Below, one piece after another: positions 18,924-27,242 of a DNA stretch of 64,000 nucleotides (position 1 is the first letter of the stretch; the number at the start of each line of letters is the position of its first letter). The stretch spans positions 248,001 through 312,000 of the forward strand of contig NZ_QHHQ01000001.1 of the NCBI RefSeq assembly GCF_003258595.1, read 5' to 3'. This stretch comes from Acuticoccus sediminis. Its GTDB lineage: Bacteria; Pseudomonadota; Alphaproteobacteria; Rhizobiales; Amorphaceae. The notes under the pieces were generated by a model. That model did not search any database and was not told the origin of the DNA. It worked only from the letters and a program-made list of their open reading frames with translations. A program made the position numbers and the translations under genes.

Positions 18924-19751
18924 TCAGCCCTGCGACAAATAAATCGGCACTATATCGCGGCGGACCGCGACTATATCGCACTCCAGAAAACCTGTGCGGG
19001 CGCTCTCGGCGCGAAACCACTCCACGTAGTTCTCCGCCGGCCGGGCCTTCGGCCACCCCTTGTAGCGCAGCTCCCCCTTCGACGATTCCCGCCGCTCGAC
19101 GATGTCCCAGACCTCCGGATCAGGCTCCGCCGCACCGCGCGGACTGATGACATATTGGCTATCGAACAGGTCGAAATGCTCGGCGAGCGCGGCCAGGACA
19201 TCCTCCTCCCCGCCGAACTCGACGAACATCGCCGCAACCCGTCCTGCCGACAGCGCGCCGCTGAGCCCCCGCAGGACCTGAAGCTCCGCCCCCTGGACAT
19301 CGATCTTCACGAACGTCACCTCGCGCTCGCCGAGGAGCGCGTCGAGGACGACCGTCTCCACCTCGTAGGTCTCGCCGGCCCTCGGAACGGGACCGGCCGA
19401 AGCGAGCCGGCCCACCGATGAGTAGCCGACGAATTTTCCCCAGTTCCCCGCCCGCCCAGGCTCGACCTTCGAGCCGACGTGAAACGCTTCGTGGCCCGCC
19501 CGGTCGCTCACGGCGGCCTTGAACAGACGGACACGGGGGTCGTCGCCGATCAGGTCCTCGAAGTGCGGCCAGTTGCCGGGATAGGGCTCGAACGCCCAGA
19601 CCTCGCCCTTTGGGCAGGCGCGCAGCATCAGCTTGGTCCGGCGTCCGAGCGCCGCGCCGATGTCGAGCATGAGCCCGTCCCCCAGCCGGGCGATGCGGTC
19701 AAACACCGCAAAGTGGTCGGGAAAGGCCGAGCGGCCGTCACGCACGATCAT
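18924..19751 (-). CDS. FkbM family methyltransferase
   Basis: A 275-residue SAM-dependent methyltransferase of the FkbM type. The SAM-binding loop is MLDIGAALGRRT (from residue 28) and the family hallmark VKIDVQGAELQVLRGL occurs in the middle. FkbM enzymes O-methylate sugars, polyketides or other small molecules; the substrate is unknown. It lies 94 bases downstream of urtE on the same strand, so it could be transcribed from the urt operon, though no functional link is evident. It converges with the small DUF3096 gene. Confidence 0.85.
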   Translation of the reverse strand: MIVRDGRSAFPDHFAVFDRIARLGDGLMLDIGAALGRRTKLMLRACPKGEVWAFEPYPGNWPHFEDLIGDDPRVRLFKAAVSDRAGHEAFHVGSKVEPGRAGNWGKFVGYSSVGRLASAGPVPRAGETYEVETVVLDALLGEREVTFVKIDVQGAELQVLRGLSGALSAGRVAAMFVEFGGEEDVLAALAEHFDLFDSQYVISPRGAAEPDPEVWDIVERRESSKGELRYKGWPKARPAENYVEWFRAESARTGFLECDIVAVRRDIVPIYLSQG

Positions 19752-19845
19752 CCTGTGCCTCCGAGGTCAGCGCCGGCCGACCCTTAGCACAGCGGGCCAT
19801 CGGGCGGACCCGACCGGGGGCATCCCCGGCCGAACCGCCTCGCGG

Positions 19846-20541
19846 CTAGACCGAGACCGCCTTGAGGAGCTCGGCCTCCGTCAGCTCGGACTTGCGCCCC
19901 TCCAGGGCCACCGCGCCGCGCTCCATCACCACGAAGGTGTCCGCGAGGCGATAGGCGAACTGGAAATATTGCTCCACCAGGACGATCGCCATCGACTTCT
20001 GCTCGCGCAGATATTCGATCACGTCGCCGATCTGGTCGATGATGTTGGGCTGGATCCCCTCGGTCGGCTCGTCGAGCAGGAGGAGCTTCGGTTTGGTGAT
20101 CAGCGCCCGCGCGATGGCGAGCTGCTGCTGCTGGCCGCCCGACAGGTCGCCGCCGCGCCGCCCGATCATCTGCTTCAGCACCGGGAAGAGCTCGAAGATC
20201 TCGTCCGGTACCTTGTGCTCCGCCTTCGGCAGGCACGCGTACCCGGTCTCGAGGTTCTCCTTCACGGTGAGGAGCGGAAAGATATCGCGCCCCTGCGGCA
20301 CGACCCCGACGCCGCGCTTGGCGAGTGCGTGCGGCGGCGGCTTGGCGATGTCCTCCCCGTTCAGGCGATAGGCACCGCCCGAGCGGTGGTGGACGCCGGC
20401 AATCGCCTTCAGGAGGCTGGTCTTCCCGACGCCGTTGGTCCCCATCACGCAGGTCACCTCCCCCACGTTGGCGGCCATCGAGACGCCGTAGAGGATCTGC
20501 GACTGCCCGTAGTGGAGCGTGAGGTTCGACAGCTGCAGCAT
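19846..20541 (-). CDS. urtE: Urea ABC transporter ATP-binding protein UrtE
   Basis: A 231-residue LivF-type ATPase with Walker A GTNGVGKTS, signature LSGGQQQQLAIARAL and Walker B LLLLDEPTEGIQPNII. UrtE energises high-affinity urea import together with UrtD and the permeases UrtB and UrtC. The GIQPNII segment after Walker B is characteristic of UrtE among the branched-chain-type ATPases. The start ATG shares one base with the urtD stop (TGATG), which indicates translational coupling. The last urt gene in the operon. Confidence 0.95.
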   Translation of the reverse strand: MLQLSNLTLHYGQSQILYGVSMAANVGEVTCVMGTNGVGKTSLLKAIAGVHHRSGGAYRLNGEDIAKPPPHALAKRGVGVVPQGRDIFPLLTVKENLETGYACLPKAEHKVPDEIFELFPVLKQMIGRRGGDLSGGQQQQLAIARALITKPKLLLLDEPTEGIQPNIIDQIGDVIEYLREQKSMAIVLVEQYFQFAYRLADTFVVMERGAVALEGRKSELTEAELLKAVSV

Positions 20542-21293
20542 CAGCGCTCCCCCGAGCGGCCGAGGTAGACCTCGATCACGCGCTGGTCGTTGGTCACATG
20601 GTCGAGCGAGCCCTCGGCCAGCACCGAGCCCTCGTGCAGCACCGTCACGCGGCAGTTGAGCTGGCGCACGAACTCCATGTCGTGCTCGACGACGATGACG
20701 GAGCGGGTCTTGGCGACCTCGCGCAGGAGGCGCGTCGTGTGCTCGCGCTCGCCCACCGTCATCCCGGCGGCCGGCTCGTCGACCAGCAGCAGCTGCGGGT
20801 CCTGGGCGAGCAGCATGCCGATCTCGAGCCACTGCTTCTGCCCGTGCGAAAGTTCGCCCGAGCGGCGCCGCAGCTCGCTGATGAGGCCGATCTCGCGGGC
20901 GAGGCCCTCGACACGCTCGATGTCCGGCTCGGTGCGCTTGTAGAACAGGGTCGACCAGGTGTTGCGCGGGTTCTTCAGCGCCATGATGAGGTTCTCGAAC
21001 ACCGTCTGGTCCTCGAACACCGTCGGGCGCTGGAACTTGCGGCCGATGCCGAGGCGGGCGATCTCCGCCTCGCTCTTCCTGAGCAGCGAGATGTTGTGCT
21101 CGCCCCAAGTGACGCGGCCCTTGTCCGGCCGGGTCTTGCCGGTGACGATGTCCATGAACGTCGTCTTGCCGGCCCCGTTCGGGCCGATGATCGCCCGCAG
21201 CGAGGCGGGGTCGATCTCGAACGAGAGGTCGTTGATCGCCTTGAAACCGTCGAAGGAGACGGAAACGCCGGCGACTTCCAGGAGCGCGCTCAC
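20541..21293 (-). CDS. urtD: Urea ABC transporter ATP-binding protein UrtD
   Basis: A 250-residue LivG-type ATPase with Walker A GPNGAGKTT, the unusual signature LSHGQKQWLEIGMLL that marks UrtD, and Walker B LLLVDEPAAGMT. Partner of UrtE in urea uptake. It begins with a GTG at 21293 that overlaps the urtC stop (GTGA). The open frame extends further upstream only because it reads antisense-free but out of frame through urtC; homology begins at the GTG. Confidence 0.95.
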   Translation of the reverse strand: MSALLEVAGVSVSFDGFKAINDLSFEIDPASLRAIIGPNGAGKTTFMDIVTGKTRPDKGRVTWGEHNISLLRKSEAEIARLGIGRKFQRPTVFEDQTVFENLIMALKNPRNTWSTLFYKRTEPDIERVEGLAREIGLISELRRRSGELSHGQKQWLEIGMLLAQDPQLLLVDEPAAGMTVGEREHTTRLLREVAKTRSVIVVEHDMEFVRQLNCRVTVLHEGSVLAEGSLDHVTNDQRVIEVYLGRSGER

Positions 21294-22483
21294 TTCACCT
21301 CCTTCGGCTCGCCCTTGTAGGGACGGACCGCCGTGGGGAGCCTCAGATAATCGAACAGCCCCGCGAGACCCTTCGGCGCGAACAGCGTGACCAGCACGAA
21401 GGAGACGCCGAGCAGGACCTGCCACCAGTCGACCCAGAGGATCTTGGTGAAGCCGAGGTCGATGTCGGGCACGCGCCCGCCGGTGAACCAGGTGGACAGC
21501 AGCGACACCGTCGCCGCGCCGAGGATCGCCCCGTAGAGCCGGCCCCGCCCGCCGATCGCCACCCAGACCGCGAGATAGATCGAGGCGATGGGCGCGATCT
21601 CGGCCGGGTTGATGATGCCGGCCTGCGGGTAGTAGAGCGCGCCGGCGATGGCGCAGATGATCGCCGTCAGCACGAAGACGAAGAGCTTGAAGTGCGTCAC
21701 CTGGTAGCCGAGGAAGCGCACGCGGCTCTCGTCGTCGCGGATGCCGCGGATGACCGAGCCGAACTTGCCCGACACCACCCAGGCGCACACCAGGTAGCCG
21801 ACGCCGAGCGCGACCGCCGATGCGACGAAGAACCAGATCGAGATGACGCTCTGCGGCGTATCGGAGAAGCCGGGGATGTTCTGGAGGCCGGACAGGCCGT
21901 TGTTGCCGCGCAGCCCCGAGTCGTTCTGGAAGAGATAGAGCGCCAGCGCGAGCGTCATCGCCTGCGTCAGGATCGACAGGTACACACCGGTGACCCGCGA
22001 GCGGAAGGCGAGCCAGCCGAACACCAGCGCGAGGACCCCCGGCACCAGCACCACCAGCGCGAGCTGGATGATCAGCGAGTGCGCGCCCGCCCAGATCAGC
22101 GGGATCTCCGACCCGCCGACCACGCCGAAGATCTGCGTGCCGATGGCGGACTTGATCTCCTCCGGCGTCGGCGGCAGGGCGGCCGACGCCTGGGCCGCGA
22201 CCACGATCGCCTCGGTGCGGGCGTACATGATCCACATGCCGATGCAGTACCCGCCGATGCCGAAGAAGGCGAAGTGGCCGAGCGACAGGATACCCGTGTA
22301 GCCCCAGACGAGGTCCATCGCGACGGCGGCGAGGCACAGGCACAAGGTCATGCCAAGCACCTTGAGGAAGCTCGTCGAGATATCGCCGTTGCCGGCCATC
22401 ACCACCACCGTGCCCGTGAAGACGGCGAGCAGCAGGAGCACGACGATGGTCGAGGGTTGAGCCAGGACCGAGCGTTGGTTCAT
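21290..22483 (-). CDS. urtC: Urea ABC transporter permease UrtC
   Basis: A 397-residue inner-membrane permease of the LivM type with about ten hydrophobic helices. Family segments include MDLVWGYTGILSLGHFAFFGIGGY, FRSRVTGVYLSILTQAMTLAL and YLAVWVAIGGRGRLYGAILGA. It forms the channel with UrtB. In most urt operons urtC directly follows urtB; here a GNAT acetyltransferase gene lies between them, and the urtC ATG (22483) overlaps the GNAT stop region (22480-22482), so coupling has been retained. Confidence 0.95.
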   Translation of the reverse strand: MNQRSVLAQPSTIVVLLLLAVFTGTVVVMAGNGDISTSFLKVLGMTLCLCLAAVAMDLVWGYTGILSLGHFAFFGIGGYCIGMWIMYARTEAIVVAAQASAALPPTPEEIKSAIGTQIFGVVGGSEIPLIWAGAHSLIIQLALVVLVPGVLALVFGWLAFRSRVTGVYLSILTQAMTLALALYLFQNDSGLRGNNGLSGLQNIPGFSDTPQSVISIWFFVASAVALGVGYLVCAWVVSGKFGSVIRGIRDDESRVRFLGYQVTHFKLFVFVLTAIICAIAGALYYPQAGIINPAEIAPIASIYLAVWVAIGGRGRLYGAILGAATVSLLSTWFTGGRVPDIDLGFTKILWVDWWQVLLGVSFVLVTLFAPKGLAGLFDYLRLPTAVRPYKGEPKEVK

Positions 22484-22962
22484 CGCACCGCCTCCGGGGT
22501 TTCGAGGGTCTTGGTGTAGAAGATGCTGTGGGGGTCGAGCCGGTAGTCGCCGAACGGCTCGCAGACCGCGAAGCCGTAGCGCTCATAGAGCCGGCGGGCG
22601 GCGCCGAAGGCCTCGATCGTGCCGGTTTCGAGCCACAGCGAGTGGTAGCCGCGGCGCTCCGCCTCGGCGAGGATGGTCTCGAGGATCACCTTGCCGACGC
22701 CCTTGCCGCGCTGGGCGGCCGCGGTGTGCATCGACTTGATCTCGCCCGCCTCGTCCGGGAGCGCCTTGAGCGCGCCGACCCCGGCGAGCTCCGTTCCGTC
22801 CCACGCCGCCCAGACCGTGACCTCCGGAACGTCGAGCCCGTCGGCGGTGAGGAAGTGGCAGCTCTCCGGCGGACTGAGCGAGGAGCAGTGCGCGGCGTGC
22901 GCGGCGAGGAGCGTCAGCACCTCGGGCGCGGCAAGGTCGGCGCGTGTGACCGTCAGCGTCAT
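22480..22962 (-). CDS. GNAT family N-acetyltransferase inserted in the urt operon
   Basis: A 160-residue acetyltransferase with the acetyl-CoA-binding motif QRGKGVGKVILETILAEAERRGY, followed by LWLETGTIEAFGAARRLYERYGFAVCEPFGDY, which is typical of PhnO/YiiD-like GNATs. The substrate is unknown; the ETG...FGAARRLYERYGF pattern is common in those acting on small amines or amino acids. The ATG at 22962 lies 3 bases after the urtB stop; an alternative GTG (22968) would overlap that stop. The 3' end overlaps the urtC start. It is therefore a tightly packed member of the urea operon, which normally lacks it. Confidence 0.88.
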   Translation of the reverse strand: MTLTVTRADLAAPEVLTLLAAHAAHCSSLSPPESCHFLTADGLDVPEVTVWAAWDGTELAGVGALKALPDEAGEIKSMHTAAAQRGKGVGKVILETILAEAERRGYHSLWLETGTIEAFGAARRLYERYGFAVCEPFGDYRLDPHSIFYTKTLETPEAVR

Positions 22963-22964
22963 CG

Positions 22965-24971
22965 TCACGCCTCCGCCGCGCGGCCCTTGAGGGCGAAGAT
23001 GCCCCGCGGCCTGAACTGGATGAAGATGATGATGAAGATGATCATGTAGGTCTGCGCCGCCAGCGTGTTGGACGGGTTGAACCACTCGATCCCCTTCTGC
23101 AGGAAGCCGATGAGCGTGGCGCCCGTCAGCGTCCCCCAGACATTGCCGACACCGCCGACGACCACGGTCATGAACGACTGGACGATGTACTGCTGGCCGA
23201 GCTCGGAGGTGACCTGCGCGTAGAGGCCGATCGCGACGCCGGCGATCCCGGCGATGCCGGAGCCGAGACCGAACGTCAGCATGTTGATGCGCTCGGGGTT
23301 GATGCCCATCGAGGACGCCATGCGCCGGTTCTGGGTCACCGAGCGGACCTCGAGGCCGAGGCGCGTGCGGTTGAGCACCAGGAGCAGCGCCGCGAAGAAG
23401 ATCAGCGCCAGCACGAAGATCGCGATGCGGATGTAGGAGATCGAGGCGATGGAGTTGATCTCCCACGACCCTGCCAGCCAGTCCGGCGAGGTGAGCGGGC
23501 GCGCCTGCGTGCCGAAGATGTTCTTGGCGAGCTGCTGCAGCGCGATCGACACGCCGAAGGTCGCGAGCAGCGTCTCCAGCGGCCGGTGGTAGAGCCAGCG
23601 GATGACCAGCCGCTCCAGGATGACGCCGGCGGCGAAGCCGACCGCGAAGGCGAGCGGCAGCGAGACGACGATCGACAGCGTCTTGTCCGGCACGTACTGC
23701 TGGACGACGTAGCCGGTGTAGGCGCCCATCATGATGAACTCGCCGTGCGCCATGTTGATGACGCCCATGACGCCGAACGTGATGGCGAGGCCGATGGCGG
23801 CGAGGAAGTAGATCGAGGCGAGCGACAGGGCGTCCATCGCCAGGTCGAGGAACTGGTAGAGGCTCACCTTCGTCTCGATCGAGCCGAGCGTGTCGAGCGC
23901 CGCGTCGGTGATGACCTTCGGCTGGACATAGGCCTCGTAGAAGGTGTGGCCGTCGACGAGGTCCTCGCGCTGCTCCTCGGTGAGCGTCGGGTCGACGACG
24001 CCCTCGGCGGCGAGCGCGGCGTAGGCGTCGTCACGTGCGTCCCGGGTGTCGAGCGATGCGACCTCGACACCGGCGACCTTGCCGTCGACGATATGACTGA
24101 TCAGGGAGGCGTCGCGCTGCGCGGCGTCGATCACCTTCGGCGCCAGCCCCTTCTGGACCAGGAACTGGTAGGCCGCCTCGAAGGGGAAGGCTTCCGAACC
24201 CGGCGTCAGGGTCCGCGCGACGTTGACGTCATCGCCCGGCTCCTCGTCGCTGACCTCCATCTGGGTGGCCAGCAGCGGGTTCAGCGCGGCGCGGGCGGTG
24301 ACGGACATGTCGCCGGCGAAACTCTCGATGGCGGCCACGCGCGCGGCGGCGTCCTCGTCGAATTTCAGCGTCAGCAGGCGCTCGGCGAGCCGCATCTCGC
24401 GAATGACCGTCGGCGTCTCCTCCTTCTCGAGCGCCTCGCGCAGCAGCGGGAGCTGCTCGGCGGAGGGGTCGGCGAGGATCGCGGCGACGGCGGTCTTGCG
24501 GACGTCCGGGTCCGGGTTGTTGAGCTGGAAGCGCACCAGGGCGGAGGCCATCACCACCTGGACGCCACGGTTGGGCCGGATCTGGTCCAGGTCCCGGCGA
24601 CCGGCGGTGCCGAGCTCGTCACCCGTGACGATGTGGCGCAATGTGTAGTTGTCGCCGTCACGGTCGGCCAGGAAGAAGCGTCCGTCGTCCTTCCGCACGA
24701 AGAGTTCGCGGTCCATCCAGCGCTGCAGCACGACGTTGGCGCCTTCGAGGCCGCTGTTGGCCAGTGCGTCGATGGCCGGGCCGATGGTCTGGCGCGAGCT
24801 CTTCTGGATGACGTCGGTGTTGTCGAGCATGAGCTGCTCGATCGGCGTGGGGGCGGGCTGGGCCTTGGCGATCGCCGTCAGGGCGATCAGAGCGACGGCC
24901 AGGCTGCCCAATAAAAAGGCAAGCCGGATGAAGGCGGGGGCGAGGCCCCGAGCGGCGGCATTGATCGGCAA
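22965..24971 (-). CDS. urtB: Urea ABC transporter permease UrtB (extended N-terminal region)
   Basis: A 668-residue protein. The N-terminus is a signal-like hydrophobic segment, followed by HEAT-like repeats (about residues 90-235, for example NNPDPDVRKTAVAAILADPS) typical of UrtB. A further stretch of about 120 residues (roughly 245-365) is unlike most UrtB sequences I know. The LivH-type permease domain begins near 370 (FLDLAMDALSLASIYFLAAIGL, then GVINMAHGEFIMMGAYTGY) and ends VQSFMTVVVGGVGNVWGTLTGA and so on. It forms the urea channel with UrtC. The protein is longer than the usual 500-550 residues or so. Confidence 0.93.
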   Translation of the reverse strand: MPINAAARGLAPAFIRLAFLLGSLAVALIALTAIAKAQPAPTPIEQLMLDNTDVIQKSSRQTIGPAIDALANSGLEGANVVLQRWMDRELFVRKDDGRFFLADRDGDNYTLRHIVTGDELGTAGRRDLDQIRPNRGVQVVMASALVRFQLNNPDPDVRKTAVAAILADPSAEQLPLLREALEKEETPTVIREMRLAERLLTLKFDEDAAARVAAIESFAGDMSVTARAALNPLLATQMEVSDEEPGDDVNVARTLTPGSEAFPFEAAYQFLVQKGLAPKVIDAAQRDASLISHIVDGKVAGVEVASLDTRDARDDAYAALAAEGVVDPTLTEEQREDLVDGHTFYEAYVQPKVITDAALDTLGSIETKVSLYQFLDLAMDALSLASIYFLAAIGLAITFGVMGVINMAHGEFIMMGAYTGYVVQQYVPDKTLSIVVSLPLAFAVGFAAGVILERLVIRWLYHRPLETLLATFGVSIALQQLAKNIFGTQARPLTSPDWLAGSWEINSIASISYIRIAIFVLALIFFAALLLVLNRTRLGLEVRSVTQNRRMASSMGINPERINMLTFGLGSGIAGIAGVAIGLYAQVTSELGQQYIVQSFMTVVVGGVGNVWGTLTGATLIGFLQKGIEWFNPSNTLAAQTYMIIFIIIFIQFRPRGIFALKGRAAEA

Positions 24972-25002
24972 GAGATTGCCCCTCGGACGCGGATGGAGGG
25001 AG

Positions 25003-25026
25003 CCGTCGCCCGGGACTGGGCGACGG
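25003..25026 (-). terminator. Hairpin between urtA and urtB (attenuator or mRNA-stabilising stem)
   Basis: A perfect 9-bp stem (CCGTCGCCC / GGGCGACGG) with a 6-base loop lies in the 148-base gap between urtA and urtB. Such stems after a binding-protein gene often keep its mRNA level above that of the permease genes. No T run follows, so partial termination or 3'-end protection is more likely than full termination. Confidence 0.5.
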
Positions 25027-25119
25027 ATCTTGGACTCGCGAGCGACCCGGCGGGCCGTCCATCGCGCAACGGCCGCGCAGCCCTGGTGGCGACGGCGCGG
25101 CGCGTGCGTCAGGCGAACT

Positions 25120-26397
25120 CTAGTAGTTCGACTTGATCTGCACGCAGGTCTCGGTCTGCGTGTTGTACATGCCGCACTTGAGGTCCTTCCAGTCGGACTT
25201 CAGCACCGCGGACTCGGGGAGGAAGTCGGTCCAGGCGTCGCCATCGACCTCTTCGGTCTGCGAGATGATGTCGAACTGGCCGTCCTCGGTGATCTCGCCG
25301 ATGAGGACCGGCTTGGCGAGGTGGTGGTTCGGCAGCATGACCGCCGTGCCGCCCGTCAGGTTCGGGAACTCCTGGCCGATCATCGCCTGCTCGACGGCGT
25401 CGACGTCGGTGGTGCCGGCCTGCTCGACGGCGTTCACCCACATGTTGAAGCCGATGTAGTGGGCCTCCATCGGGTCGTTGGTGACGCGGTCGTCGCCCAT
25501 GCGGGCCTTCCAGGTCGCGACGAACTCCTCGTTCTCCGGCGTGTCGGCGGACTGGAAGTAGTTCCAGGCGGCGAGGTGGCCGACGAGGTTGGAGGTGTCG
25601 AGGCCGGAGAGCTCCTCCTCGCCGACGGAGAAGGCGACGACGGGGATGTCGTCGGCGGTCACGCCCTGCGCGGCGAGCTCCTTGTAGAAGCCGACGTTGG
25701 CGTCACCGTTGATGGTGGAGATGACGCCGACCTTGGAGCCGTCCGAGGCGAGGTCGGTGACCTGCGACACGATCGTCGACCAGTCGGAGTGGCCGAAGGG
25801 GGTGTAGTTCACGAAGATGTTCTCTTCGGCGATCCCCTTGGACTTCAGGTAGGCCTCGAGGATCTTGTTGGTCGTGCGCGGGTACACGTAGTCGGTGCCC
25901 AGCAGCGCGAACTTCTCGACCCCGAGTTCCTCGAGGAAGTAGTCGACGGCCGGGATCGCCTGCTGGTTCGGCGCGGCGCCGGTGTAGAACACGTTCTTGG
26001 AGGATTCCTCGCCCTCGTACTGGACGGGGTAGAACAGGAGGCCGTTCAGCTCCTCGATGACCGGAAGCACGGATTTGCGCGACACGGACGTCCAGTTGCC
26101 GAAAATTACGTCAACCTTGTCGACGGTGAGCAACTGGCGGGCAAGTTCGGCGAAGCGGGGCCAATCCGACGCGGGATCGACGACGACGGCTTCGAGCTGG
26201 CATCCGAGGAGGCCACCCTTTTCGTTCTGCTGATCGACCAGCATCAGAATGGTGTCTTTGAGGGTGGTCTCAGAGATCGCCATCGTGCCGGAGAGGGAGT
26301 GCAGGACGCCAACCTTGATGGGGCACTCGACATCCTGCGCGGCGGCCGGCAGCACGCCTGCGGCCAGAACAGCGGCCGCGACGATTGTTCTTTTCAT
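25120..26397 (-). CDS. urtA: Urea ABC transporter substrate-binding protein UrtA
   Basis: A 425-residue periplasmic binding protein with a signal peptide (MKRTIVAAAVLAAGVLPAAAQ). The mature part matches UrtA: KVGVLHSLSGTMAISETTLKD, then GLLFYPVQYEGEESSKNVFYTGAAPNQQ, and GHLAAWNYFQS. It captures urea or short amides for the UrtBCDE complex. AAGGAG stands about 9 bases before the ATG, and a sigma-54-type promoter is centred about 50 bases upstream, fitting nitrogen-limited expression. A hairpin separates it from urtB. Confidence 0.96.
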   Translation of the reverse strand: MKRTIVAAAVLAAGVLPAAAQDVECPIKVGVLHSLSGTMAISETTLKDTILMLVDQQNEKGGLLGCQLEAVVVDPASDWPRFAELARQLLTVDKVDVIFGNWTSVSRKSVLPVIEELNGLLFYPVQYEGEESSKNVFYTGAAPNQQAIPAVDYFLEELGVEKFALLGTDYVYPRTTNKILEAYLKSKGIAEENIFVNYTPFGHSDWSTIVSQVTDLASDGSKVGVISTINGDANVGFYKELAAQGVTADDIPVVAFSVGEEELSGLDTSNLVGHLAAWNYFQSADTPENEEFVATWKARMGDDRVTNDPMEAHYIGFNMWVNAVEQAGTTDVDAVEQAMIGQEFPNLTGGTAVMLPNHHLAKPVLIGEITEDGQFDIISQTEEVDGDAWTDFLPESAVLKSDWKDLKCGMYNTQTETCVQIKSNY

Positions 26398-26439
26398 TCT
26401 CTTGCTCCTTCGACTGCGACTTGTGCGCGTCTAGGTCGA

Positions 26440-26455
26440 AGCAAGAGTCTTGCCA
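26440..26455 (-). promoter_or_regulatory. Sigma-54 (RpoN) type -24/-12 promoter for urtA
   Basis: Read on the minus strand the sequence is TGGCAAGACTCTTGCT. It has the invariant GG and GC dinucleotides separated by 10 bases and matches TGGCACG-N4-TTGCW at all positions but one. Transcription would begin near 26429, giving a leader of roughly 30 bases before the urtA ATG. An upstream NtrC site was not identified. Confidence 0.75.
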
Positions 26456-26480
26456 CAATTTCGGCCCATAGGTTTTGCCT

Positions 26481-26927
26481 TCAGGCAATACCCATCTGCG
26501 TCGATCGCGGCAAGCGAACCGCCGAAAACCAAAAACGTTCGAGCGAGTCTATGACTTCACGATAGGCCCCCAGCTCGAGCGGCTTTTGCATATATGAGTT
26601 TGCGCCGAGCTCATACGTCTCATCCACGTCGGCGCTGGCACGGGAGCTGGAAAACACGACGACGGGGATGGTCCGCGTGCCGATGGAGGACTTCATCGTC
26701 GCCAGCACGTCCTTGCCGTTCATGTCCGGCAGGTTGAGGTCGAGAACGATCAGGTCGGGACGCTGCGCTCCCTCGAACGGTCGCTGCCCGTTCACGTAGG
26801 CGCAGGCGTCGACGCCGCCCTCCACCACGACGAGCTGGATGCCGCTGCCGGAGATGGCCTCTTCCATCAGAATTGCGTCGGCCGGATTGTCCTCGACCAG
26901 CAGCATCAGGGCGGACCGCTCTGTCAT
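26481..26927 (-). CDS. Single-domain response regulator (Rcp1-like)
   Basis: A 148-residue stand-alone receiver domain with the acidic pair in LLVEDNPADA, phospho-acceptor D63 in PDLIVLDLNLPDMNG, and the conserved Lys in YMQKPLELGAYREVIDSLERFWF. The DNPAD start and FWF end are typical of the Rcp1 group that is phosphorylated by phytochrome-type or other hybrid kinases. No output domain and no kinase gene lie nearby. It is 83 bases upstream of urtA on the same strand. I chose the ATG at 26927; a longer start at 26960 is less likely because the added residues are not conserved. Confidence 0.88.
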   Translation of the reverse strand: MTERSALMLLVEDNPADAILMEEAISGSGIQLVVVEGGVDACAYVNGQRPFEGAQRPDLIVLDLNLPDMNGKDVLATMKSSIGTRTIPVVVFSSSRASADVDETYELGANSYMQKPLELGAYREVIDSLERFWFSAVRLPRSTQMGIA

Positions 26928-27242
26928 CGTACGTCTCCGCGCCCCGAACGAGGCGCCCAAGCCCGAGTCTGCACTGCCTCCATACTATGTCCGGGGTGGG
27001 CGAATTCGCCTCACCCCGCGGAAACACTGCCTCGGTCCCCATCGTACAGCAGATGGATACTCAACGCTTGCGCCATTACAACTTCATCGATTTTCAATTA
27101 GTAGCTGCGGCGGTGAAATTAAGTCGAGCTTCCTAAAGCACTGGTTTTGGGAGGGGAATTATACCAGAAGTTCAGGGGGGACTGGCCGCAACCTCAAATC
27201 AATTGTAAAACCTCAGATGGATTCGACACATGAGGTTCGAAC
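26928..27242. promoter_or_regulatory. 315-base divergent intergenic region between two response-regulator genes
   Basis: No gene seen. The middle and right parts are clearly AT-richer than the surroundings (27080-27230), as expected for promoters serving the leftward Rcp1-like gene and the rightward OmpR-type gene. I could not assign -35/-10 boxes with confidence. Confidence 0.4.

Noticed and set aside
18940-18985. Repeated CTATATCGC motif near the FkbM 3' end
   Set aside because: Only two copies, both inside the FkbM coding sequence; explained by codon repetition.
23586-24914. 442-codon plus-strand open frame opposite urtB
   Set aside because: Antisense shadow; composition is Val/Asp/Gly-rich and lacks any motif.
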